A stretch of DNA of 64,000 bases from JAVJSD01 sp040219575 (GTDB taxonomy: Bacteria; Planctomycetota; Planctomycetia; Pirellulales; Pirellulaceae). Position numbers and translations under genes: made by a program. This document shows positions 57,672 to 64,000 of this stretch, piece after piece. Numbering within the stretch: the stretch's first letter is position 1; every line of letters starts with the position of its first letter. The stretch is taken from the NCBI GenBank assembly GCA_040219575.1, contig JAVJSD010000120.1:186001-250000 (forward strand), read 5' to 3'. The notes beneath the pieces are model-generated. The model worked only from the letters and a program-made list of their open reading frames with translations. It had not been told where the DNA came from and did no database searches.

Positions 57672-59261
57672 ATGACCGTTCGCACTCGCTTCGCTCCCAG
57701 TCCCACCGGCTACCTGCACATCGGCGGCGTCCGCACGGCGCTGTTCAACTGGCTGTTTGCGCGCAAACACGGCGGGCAGTTCATCCTGCGGATCGACGAT
57801 ACCGACCAGCAGCGCAACGTGCAGGAGGCGCTGCAGCCGATTCTGGACGGGTTCCGCTGGCTGGGCATCGACTGGGACGAGGGGCCGGACGCCGATGGCC
57901 AGGACGGCGACGGTCCCTATGGCCCCTACTACCAGTCGCAGCGCGGCGATCGGTACCAGGCGGCGGCCCAGGCATTGCTGGCGAGCGGTCACGCCTATCG
58001 CGACTATGCCCATGCCGAAGAGATTCAGGCCGAGCGCGAGGCGGCCGAGAAGGAGAAGCGGCAGTTCACGTACAGCCGCACGTGGATGGCCGAGACGGAC
58101 GAGCAGGCGGAAGCGTTCGAGGCCGACGGCCGGCAGGCGGTGGTGCGACTGAAGATGCCCCGCGAGGGGAAGTGCGTCATCGACGACCTCATCCGCGGCC
58201 GCGTGGAGTTCGACTGGGCGCGCGAGCAGGACCATGTCATCCAACGAGCCGACGGCAGTTGCCTCTATCACCTGGCCAGCGTGGTCGACGACCACGACTT
58301 CGAAATCTCGCACGTCATCCGGGCCGAGGAGCATCTTTCGAACACGCCGCGACAGATCTTCATCGCCCAGTCGCTCGGCTACGACCTGCCGCAATACGCC
58401 CATCTGCCGTACGTGGCCGAACCCGGCAGCAAGAACAAGCTCAGCAAGCGGAAGATTCCCAAATACCTCAAGAATCCCGACTTCAAGAAGCTGTACGACC
58501 ACGGCGTGCAGATCGCCGAGCAAATCGGCCTGGAGATCAGCGACGATACGTTCAACCCGGTGATCGTCGATTTCTACCGCGAGGTGGGATATTTGCCCGA
58601 TGCGATCATCAACTACCTGGTGCTGTTGGGCTGGTCGCTGGACGACAAGACGGAGGATTTCACGCGCGAGCAGATGATCGAGCACTTCTCGCTGGAGCGC
58701 GTGAACAAGGCCCCGGCCAGCTTCGACCCGCAAAAGCTGTTCGCCTTTCAGGATCGGTATATGCAGCGCGTGCCGGCCAAGCAGAAGACGCCGCTGGTGC
58801 TGCCGTTTCTGCAGGCAGCCGGCGTGGCCGAGACGCCGCCCGATTGCGATCTGGGGCCCAAGGTCGCAGCCATCGTGGCGGCCGCCGGAGACCGTATCAA
58901 GACGGCGGGCGACATCCTCGAGTTTCGCGACTTCTTCGTGGCCGACGAAAAACTGGAGTACGACGAGAAAGCGTTCGAGAAGCGGCTCCGCAAACCTGCC
59001 GACGCGGCGGAACTGCTCACCGCCTTTCGAGGCGAACTCGAACAGGCCGAGCCGTTCGAGGCCGAACATCTGGAGGCCGTGCTGAAGCGTTTCGTGGAAG
59101 CCCGCGAGATTTCAATCGGGCAGATCATTCACGCGCTGCGGGTGGCGGCGACCGGCAAGGCGGTCGGGTTCGGCATGTTCGAAACGCTCGCCATCCTCGG
59201 CCGAGAGCGCTGCCTGAACCGCATCCACCTGGCGTTGGCCCGCCTTGCTTCAACCGCTTAG
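57672..59261 (+). CDS. gltX: Glutamate--tRNA ligase
   Basis: This class I aminoacyl-tRNA synthetase charges tRNA-Glu (and, in many bacteria, tRNA-Gln). The HIGH-type motif is PSPTGYLHIGGVRTALFNWL near residue 10. KMSKS is KNKLSKRK, and the Glu-specific FILRIDDTDQQRN segment follows HIGH. The anticodon-binding C terminus is complete (529 residues in total). The usual GltX Zn-site cysteines are not obvious. It starts directly at an ATCTGAAATC repeat. GltX is the known target of E. coli HipA, and a HipA-like kinase lies 4.5 kb away, but no link is shown. Confidence 0.95.
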   Translation: MTVRTRFAPSPTGYLHIGGVRTALFNWLFARKHGGQFILRIDDTDQQRNVQEALQPILDGFRWLGIDWDEGPDADGQDGDGPYGPYYQSQRGDRYQAAAQALLASGHAYRDYAHAEEIQAEREAAEKEKRQFTYSRTWMAETDEQAEAFEADGRQAVVRLKMPREGKCVIDDLIRGRVEFDWAREQDHVIQRADGSCLYHLASVVDDHDFEISHVIRAEEHLSNTPRQIFIAQSLGYDLPQYAHLPYVAEPGSKNKLSKRKIPKYLKNPDFKKLYDHGVQIAEQIGLEISDDTFNPVIVDFYREVGYLPDAIINYLVLLGWSLDDKTEDFTREQMIEHFSLERVNKAPASFDPQKLFAFQDRYMQRVPAKQKTPLVLPFLQAAGVAETPPDCDLGPKVAAIVAAAGDRIKTAGDILEFRDFFVADEKLEYDEKAFEKRLRKPADAAELLTAFRGELEQAEPFEAEHLEAVLKRFVEAREISIGQIIHALRVAATGKAVGFGMFETLAILGRERCLNRIHLALARLASTA

Positions 59262-59308
59262 ACGTTGTTGAAGCACTGGACGCCACTCAACGCCGTCGAC
59301 CATTCTTC

Positions 59309-59371
59309 GTAGCGGAATTCGCCAGAATTCCGATAAACGTGAACTCTCGGAAGTCTGGCGACTTCCGCTAC
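59309..59371. repeat. Inverted pair of GTAG REP-like palindromes
   Basis: Left 59309-59332 is identical to the unit at 41087. Right 59348-59371 is identical to that at 41127. The 15-base spacer differs (ATAAACGTGAACTCT against ATGAACGCGCACCTCT). The pair sits between convergent gltX and the MBL gene. Confidence 0.85.
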
Positions 59372-59427
59372 CGCTGTTTTCTGAATTGCGTCGGAGGGTT
59401 CACGGCTTAGGATGCCCCCCAGCCGCT

Positions 59428-60285
59428 TCATGCGTCCCTGGAGAGGTCGACCGCTTTGGCGATTTCGAAGTCGCCTTTGGCGCCGCGCGTGAGTCGGGCG
59501 GCGCGGATGTCGGGGTCGTGGTCGAATAGGGCCAGCGAGCCGGTGTCGGCGATCTCCTGCAGCAGCGGCGGTTTGACGCGCCGCACGTCGAGCAGCGATT
59601 GATCGTACGACATCGTCCAGAAGATCCGCAGATGCGTCTTCAGCGGACAGACGTCGCCCAGGTAGATGCCGCGCTCGTCGCCCGAAGTGATTTCGACGAC
59701 CTGATGCCCGCGCGTATGGCCGCCGGTGCGGCGGACCGAGACGCCGGGCAGGATCTCGGCGTCGCCGTCGACAGGTTGCAGCAGGCCGGCGTCGGCCAGC
59801 GGCTGGAAGTCCACTGGGAAATACGAGCCTTTCAGTTCCGGCACGTTTCCGGTGGCGTCGTCCCATTCCGCCCGCTGCACGAAATGCCGGGCGCGAGCAA
59901 AGGTGGGCGTGGGCCGGCCATCGGCGCCCGTCCGCGTGCAGCCGCCGGCGTGGTCGAAGTGCAGGTGCGTGAGGATGACCGTGTCGATCTCCTCGGGCGC
60001 CAGTCCCACAGCCGCGAGGTTGTCGACTAGCTTGTTTGCTTCTTCGAAGGCGAAGCGTTCACGCTCGACATCCGTGCCCTTCGTACCGTAGCCCGTGTCG
60101 ACCAGCACGTTGCGGCCGCCGGTGCGGATCAGCAGGCAGTTGGTGTCCATCGCGATGCGGTTGCGGTCGTCGGGCGTGAAATACCGCTGCCAGATATCCT
60201 TAGGCACGACGCCGAACATCGTGCCGCCGTCGAGAGAAAGGCGGCCGCCGCTGACGGTTTGGAGTGTGAAATCGCCGAACTGCAT
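59428..60285 (-). CDS. MBL-fold metallo-hydrolase
   Basis: This is 285 residues starting MQFGDFTLQTVSGGRLSLDG. The zinc-binding motif is HxHxDH in ILTHLHFDHAGG, with further ligands in TGGHTRGHQVV and LGDVCPLKTH. The fold and the DTNCLLIRTGGRNVLVDTG opening match the glyoxalase II/lactonase-like branch. Substrate unknown. The ATG at 60285 is chosen. Longer frames lack family similarity. Confidence 0.9.
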   Translation of the reverse strand: MQFGDFTLQTVSGGRLSLDGGTMFGVVPKDIWQRYFTPDDRNRIAMDTNCLLIRTGGRNVLVDTGYGTKGTDVERERFAFEEANKLVDNLAAVGLAPEEIDTVILTHLHFDHAGGCTRTGADGRPTPTFARARHFVQRAEWDDATGNVPELKGSYFPVDFQPLADAGLLQPVDGDAEILPGVSVRRTGGHTRGHQVVEITSGDERGIYLGDVCPLKTHLRIFWTMSYDQSLLDVRRVKPPLLQEIADTGSLALFDHDPDIRAARLTRGAKGDFEIAKAVDLSRDA

Positions 60286-60599
60286 GGGACTGTCGCGTCT
60301 GGGTTGTTTTCCGTGGGGCATGTTGCAGCATGCCTCCCCGACGCTGGCAGCGTCGGCCACGAGAGCGTATTGCGTGTCGCTTAGCGATTGTTCGCGTGCG
60401 GGGCGAAGTTGTCCAGCCGACGGAAACGCAACGCGTCGCCAATCGTCTTGCGTCGAGCATGATTTGTCGGTGATTTCGGCCATGAATCCCGCCCGACCGC
60501 TGCCGCCCGGAGGACCGCAGGCGGTATACTGAATACAGGTACCGCCGCGCGGCTGGCTGAACATCACGCGGAACGCTCAGCGACAAACGGGAGACTTTT
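60286..60599. other. Divergent intergenic region with palindromes and a -10 box
   Basis: 314 bases with no gene. It has a GGGGCATG/CATGCC...CCCC imperfect hairpin (60315-60339) and a CCGACGCT/AGCGTCGG hairpin (60338-60356). There is a TATACT -10-like element at 60525-60530 inside the dyad GCGGTA...TACCGC (60521-60545), 70 bases before the plus-strand gene. Confidence 0.5.
60338..60356. repeat. GACGCTGGCAGCGTC palindrome, copy 2
   Basis: Arms CCGACGCT and AGCGTCGG flank GGC. This is the variant of the copy at 42351 with a compensated G-to-C pair near the base of the stem. Confidence 0.6.
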
Positions 60600-61667
60600 G
60601 TGCGACGCCATCGGGGAGTGTTGACGATCGTGATGTTGGTGGCCCTCGGCGTGCCGGGGCTGGCTGCGGTCGGTTACTACTTCTGGCTGAACAATCTGCC
60701 GCACCCGCGCGACGCCGACCGCGACGCGCTGCTGCGGTGGCTGGTGCTGCGCGACGTGGCCGCCGAGTCGAGCGACGTACAGGTCGCCCTGGTCGATCGC
60801 CTGCAGGAGGAATTGCTCAATGGGCTGCAGCCGGGCGGCGCCGGATCCGGCGTCCTCGTTGGAAGCTATCGCCGACAACTGCGGCAGAACCTTCACACGC
60901 TGGAGCATGTGTGGTTCACCACGCGCGTCGAGCAGTATGCCGAAACCGCGCCGCCGAAAAAGCATGCGTTTCTCGAACAGCAGATCGCGGTGATCGCCGC
61001 CTGGTCGTCGCTGGCCGGAGACGCCGAGGGCGACGCGCCGGCTAGTGGCGGCGAAACGACCAGCGGCGGCGAAACGACCAGCGGCGCTACGGGTTTCTTC
61101 GACAACATCGAAGACTGGATCGCCGAAGCCCAGGGAGAGCAGCGACGGAATATGATGCGGGGCGTGCAGGACGGCCTGGTCTGCTGGCTGTCGACCCGCG
61201 ATCTGGCGGAGCAGCCGATGGCGCTGCGCCGCGACTTGGCGCTGCGGATCGCGCGCGAGCTCGACGCCGGCGTCGAAGTTAGCGATGGACAAGGCATGCC
61301 GCCAACGCGCCGCGAGCAATTAACCGCCAACGGTTTGCTGCTGTTGGAAGCCTGGCTGCACGAACAGGCGGCGCGCTACGCGAAACTCGAGGGCGAAGCA
61401 AAGCTCGCGTTCCTCGACGGCAAGATCGACACGCTGGCCGGTTGGAATCTCGCCGCCCTGATGCCGCACGCCGACGACGCCGAACAAGCCGGCGCCGCCG
61501 CGTCGTTCTTGAAGCTCTCGCAACAGGTCGACGCCTGGATCGCACGGGCCGACGCCGACCAGAGGCCGCAGCTCCAGCAACTCGCCAACGACTTCCGCGG
61601 CCGCGTCTTCATGCGCACGCTCACCGGCACCCTGCCATCGCCAAAGCAACGGCGCGCGTCCCCGTAG
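60600..61667 (+). CDS. Membrane-anchored hypothetical protein
   Basis: This is 355 residues from GTG (VRRHRGVLTIVMLVALGVPG). One N-terminal membrane segment is followed by a long, mostly helical exterior (WLVLRDVAAESSDVQVALVD, RLQEELLNGLQPG). A short duplication SGGETTSGGETTSG lies in the middle. The C terminus ends KQRRASP and its TAG stop codon lies within the GTAG head of a REP-like unit (61664). A TATACT element is 70 bases upstream. No family is recognised. Confidence 0.6.
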   Translation: MRRHRGVLTIVMLVALGVPGLAAVGYYFWLNNLPHPRDADRDALLRWLVLRDVAAESSDVQVALVDRLQEELLNGLQPGGAGSGVLVGSYRRQLRQNLHTLEHVWFTTRVEQYAETAPPKKHAFLEQQIAVIAAWSSLAGDAEGDAPASGGETTSGGETTSGATGFFDNIEDWIAEAQGEQRRNMMRGVQDGLVCWLSTRDLAEQPMALRRDLALRIARELDAGVEVSDGQGMPPTRREQLTANGLLLLEAWLHEQAARYAKLEGEAKLAFLDGKIDTLAGWNLAALMPHADDAEQAGAAASFLKLSQQVDAWIARADADQRPQLQQLANDFRGRVFMRTLTGTLPSPKQRRASP

Positions 61668-61728
61668 CGGAACTCGCCAGAGTTCCGAGACATCGACCGG
61701 GATTCGGAAGTCTGGCGACTTCCGCTAC
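61664..61728. repeat. Inverted pair of GTAG REP-like palindromes
   Basis: Left 61664-61687: GTAG, arm CGGAACTC, loop GCCA, arm GAGTTCCG. Right 61705-61728, head on the other strand: CGGAAGTC, TGGC, GACTTCCG, CTAC. The TAG of the left head is the stop codon of the preceding gene. The pair lies between convergent genes. Confidence 0.85.
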
Positions 61729-61742
61729 GAGCGTCGGGCGTC

Positions 61743-63302
61743 CTACTTGCGGATTTCCACCGGCACGGCGTTCTTCTGTGGCTCGCCGGGCGTGCTGCGT
61801 CCTTCGGCGACGTATTTCTCCAGCAGCGCGGTCAAGCGGCTGACGAATTCCGGATGCTCCGCCTGCAGGTTCGACTCCTCGCCCACGTCGGCCGACAGGT
61901 CGTACAGCTGAATCGGCGGCAGCTCGTCGGTCTTGTCGCGCCCGGGGCGCGGCGCGCTCCATCCGCCCGAACCGGGGCACAATTCCAGCTTCCAGTTCCC
62001 CTGGCGAATGGCGAACGAACCGTTGATCGAATGGTGCACCACCGCCTCGCGCACCGGCCGCTTCGCCTCGCCGGTAAGCACGGGCAGGAAGCTGACGCTG
62101 TCCTCGGCCGCGTCGTCGGGCACCTGCACGCCGACGATCTCCGCCGCGGTGGCGGTGAGGTCGGTAAGACACAGCAGTTGATCGCTCACCTGGCCCGCCT
62201 TCACTTTCGCCGGCCAACGGACGAGGAACGGAATGCGGTGGCCGCCTTCGAAGATGTCGGCCTTGTGGCCGCGATAGACGTAGCTGGGATCGTGTCCCTT
62301 GGCCAGCAGTTCCTCGAACTTGGCCTGCGGCGAGCAGCCGTTGTCGCTGGTGACGATGACCAGCGTGTTCTCGGCCAGGCCGTGATCGTCCAACTTCCGC
62401 AGCACCTGGCCGATGGCCCAGTCGGTCTGCATCACGAAATCGGCGTAGGCGTTCAGCCCGCTCTTGCCCCGCCACTGGCCGGTCGGCAGGATCGGCGTGT
62501 GCGGCGACGCCAGCGGCAAGTAAAGGAAGAACGGCTTGCCGGTCCGCGCGTCGGCCACCCGATCGTCGATGTAATCGACCGCCTTGCTGGCCAGCGTGGG
62601 CAACACGTCGGCGGCGTCGAAGCCGGGGGCGGTGGGGCCTTTCCGCGTCGTGCCGCCCGGGCGGCCCTCCATCATGGCGAAGGCCTTGTCCTCGGTCGGC
62701 AGCGCCACGACGTGGTCGTCTTCGATGAACGTGTAGGGCACCATGTCGAGCGACGCGCTGATGCCGTAGTAATAGTCGAAGCCGACCGCGTTAGGACCGT
62801 TGGCGATCGGCTTGGAGTAATCGACGTTCCAAACCTGCGCCGCGGATTCGATGGTGAGTTCGGAAACGTCCTTGCCTTCGAGCTTCACCCAGTCCATGCC
62901 CAGATGCCACTTGCCGATGCAGGCGGTGTGGTAGCCTTGCTCCTTCAGCATCGAGGCGACCGTCATGCGTCCGGGCTCGATCAATCGCGGGCTGAGTCCG
63001 CCCAGCACGCTGCGCTGCAATTTGCTGCGCCAGGCGTACCGGCCGGTGAGCACCCCGTAGCGCGTCGGCGTGCAGACGGCCGAACCGGAATGCACGTCGG
63101 TGAACTTCATGCCGTCGGCGGCCAGCGAGTCCATGTGCGGCGTGGCGATCTTGCACTCGGGATTGAGGCAGGCGACGTCGCCGTAGCCCAGGTCGTCGCA
63201 GAGGATGTAGACGATGTTCGGCGGGGCGTCGGCGGCGGACGCCAGCGCGGTCCACAGGCAGGCGAGCACGAACGAGAACACAGCGGCGGCCGAAAGCTTC
63301 AT
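61743..63302 (-). CDS. Secreted arylsulfatase (Cys type)
   Basis: This is 519 residues with a signal peptide (AAAVFSFVLACLWTALASAA). Motifs: IVYILCDDLGYGDVACLNPE, formylglycine motif C-T-P-T-R in SGSAVCTPTRYGVLTGRYAW, CIGKWHLGMDWV, LVIVTSDNGCSPQAKFEEL and FEGGHRIPFLVRWP. It resembles the arylsulfatase A type. Start chosen at ATG 63302, directly before the signal peptide. An ACGACGGACG palindrome lies 46 bases upstream. Confidence 0.95.
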   Translation of the reverse strand: MKLSAAAVFSFVLACLWTALASAADAPPNIVYILCDDLGYGDVACLNPECKIATPHMDSLAADGMKFTDVHSGSAVCTPTRYGVLTGRYAWRSKLQRSVLGGLSPRLIEPGRMTVASMLKEQGYHTACIGKWHLGMDWVKLEGKDVSELTIESAAQVWNVDYSKPIANGPNAVGFDYYYGISASLDMVPYTFIEDDHVVALPTEDKAFAMMEGRPGGTTRKGPTAPGFDAADVLPTLASKAVDYIDDRVADARTGKPFFLYLPLASPHTPILPTGQWRGKSGLNAYADFVMQTDWAIGQVLRKLDDHGLAENTLVIVTSDNGCSPQAKFEELLAKGHDPSYVYRGHKADIFEGGHRIPFLVRWPAKVKAGQVSDQLLCLTDLTATAAEIVGVQVPDDAAEDSVSFLPVLTGEAKRPVREAVVHHSINGSFAIRQGNWKLELCPGSGGWSAPRPGRDKTDELPPIQLYDLSADVGEESNLQAEHPEFVSRLTALLEKYVAEGRSTPGEPQKNAVPVEIRK

Positions 63303-63347
63303 GACGGAGACGACTCCAGAAACAGCGGGAGAGGGAAGACGCGAATC

Positions 63348-63372
63348 GTACGACGGACGTCGACATCCGTCG
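63348..63372. repeat. ACGACGGACG palindrome near a sulfatase
   Basis: GT, then ACGACGGACGTC, then GACATCCGTCG, imperfect by one base. Same family as at 31434 and 49701-49766. Confidence 0.6.
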
Positions 63373-63430
63373 CATTCAGGATGTTGCATTCTCGCATCAA
63401 ACGCCCCGACGTTCCACTCCAGCCGACTTC

Positions 63431-63506
63431 GTAGCGGAAGTCGTGAGACTTCCGACAGCATTGAGAGACGGCATCGAAGAGACGGAACTCTCACGAGTTC
63501 CGCTAC
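63431..63506. repeat. Inverted pair of GTAG REP-like palindromes
   Basis: Left 63431-63454: GTAG, arm CGGAAGTC, loop GTGA, arm GACTTCCG. Right 63483-63506, head on the minus strand: CGGAACTC, TCAC, GAGTTCCG, CTAC. The 28-base spacer differs from other pairs. It lies between two minus-strand genes. Confidence 0.8.
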
Positions 63507-63595
63507 AAGTCAAACCGTCGCGACGGGCGAAGAAGTCCGTCGTACTGCGGAAACGCCTCCGCTACGCCAAGACAGACGCAACTCCGGCGCGTTTG

Positions 63596-64000
63596 CTATT
63601 GCTTCGCGATTGGCGCAACCAGATCGAGTTGCTTCGCCGCATACGCCAACGACCGGCGCACGTTGCTGTCCTCGGCCTCAATCCGCTCGTCAGGCGACAA
63701 GTCGGCGACCCGCGGCAGCGGATCCTTCGGCTTATTGGCGCGGACCAGCGTCAGCATCCGCGCCAGTTGCCGAGCGGGCAGTTCCTCGAACGTGGCCCAA
63801 TACCGATCGGTCAGGCAGGGGATCTCCAACGGATCGCGGGTGATCATCTCCAGACTGAACTGCAGCTTCGGATTGGCCCTGCGGAGAGCGACGAGCATTC
63901 GCGACAGGTCGAGCATACCCCGGCCCAGCGGCACCTCCGACAACAGAAAACCTTGCTCGTATTCCTCGACCGCCATGTCCTTGAGGTGCGCCGATGCGGC
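63596..64000 (-). CDS. Sugar phosphate isomerase/epimerase-like protein (partial, C-terminal)
   Basis: The last 134 codons are visible. They read AASAHLKDMAVEEYEQGF at the window edge and LLSEVPLGRGMLDLSRMLVA next. The (H/A)LKDM...EVPLGxGxLD pattern is typical of xylose-isomerase-like TIM-barrel epimerases (DolP/IolE type), with the Glu of SEVPLG as a metal ligand. The frame is open to the edge, so the real start is outside the window. An internal ATG at 63976 is not the start. Confidence 0.75.
   Translation of the reverse strand, partial: AASAHLKDMAVEEYEQGFLLSEVPLGRGMLDLSRMLVALRRANPKLQFSLEMITRDPLEIPCLTDRYWATFEELPARQLARMLTLVRANKPKDPLPRVADLSPDERIEAEDSNVRRSLAYAAKQLDLVAPIAKQ

Noticed and set aside
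57672..59261. Direct functional link between the HipA-like kinase and gltX
   Set aside because: Distance is 4.5 kb with unrelated genes between. The only basis is the known E. coli HipA target, so it is noted but not claimed.

Overview
The window looks like a GC-rich planctomycete chromosome, probably from the Pirellulales and relatives. The evidence is three secreted Cys-type sulfatases, a Tat-exported DUF1501 protein, two Gfo/Idh/MocA oxidoreductases, a formylmethanofuran dehydrogenase subunit C homologue, KdsA for a Gram-negative envelope, many lone secreted hypothetical proteins, and adjacent proteins that start with an NPYxxP motif. The start codons are a mixture of ATG and GTG and strong Shine-Dalgarno sequences are rare.

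Layout. 1-4 kb: the end of a DUF58 protein, a Gly/Tyr-rich lipoprotein, a FliL-like membrane protein and an unusual structured intergenic region. 3-9 kb: a co-directional run of a diacylglycerol-kinase-like enzyme, kdsA, a lipoprotein and ligA. 9-16.5 kb: a YjfB-like small motility protein, secreted beta-propeller, leucine-rich-repeat and thioredoxin-fold proteins, tRNA-Ile(GAU) and a small candidate ORF beside it. 16.5-23 kb: a PpiD/SurA-like anchored protein with a very long low-complexity insert, topA and an orphan fwdC/fhcC. 23-35 kb: a PEP-hydrolase-family TIM barrel, a bile-acid-symporter-family transporter, aroC, a cytochrome c/YVTN-propeller protein, a GNAT enzyme and three small membrane proteins. 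35-47 kb: an asparagine-synthetase-like protein lacking the N-terminal nucleophile, a Kelch protein, a cold-shock gene with a long leader and a strong terminator, a PadR-HAAS/STN pair, two Gfo/Idh/MocA oxidoreductases, an FG-GAP protein, an exported RidA and an RluA pseudouridine synthase. 48-64 kb: three sulfatases, a HipA-like kinase/DUF3037 module of visibly lower GC that seems to interrupt an older two-gene unit, a hydrolase, DUF1501, DUF1611/DgcN, gltX, an MBL-fold hydrolase and the end of a sugar-phosphate isomerase/epimerase-like gene.

The most striking non-coding signal is a dense set of short palindromic intergenic repeats. Many start with GTAG followed by a perfect or near-perfect hairpin. 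The hairpin arms vary between copies with compensating changes. They often occur as inverted pairs between convergent genes, and in three cases the TAG stop codon of a gene lies inside the GTAG head. This is the architecture of REP/BIME elements mobilised by REP-associated tyrosine (RAYT, Y1) transposases, but with several sequence families in one place and no transposase in the window. Other repeats (CCAAGCCGACG, ACGACGGACGTC, an 82-bp-period tandem, ATCTGAAATC blocks that abut start codons) add to this layer.

The accessory system most worth follow-up is the HipA-like kinase plus DUF3037 pair at 51.6-53.2 kb, next to the truncated start of a second gene. All family calls were made by eye from motifs. 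No database search was run.
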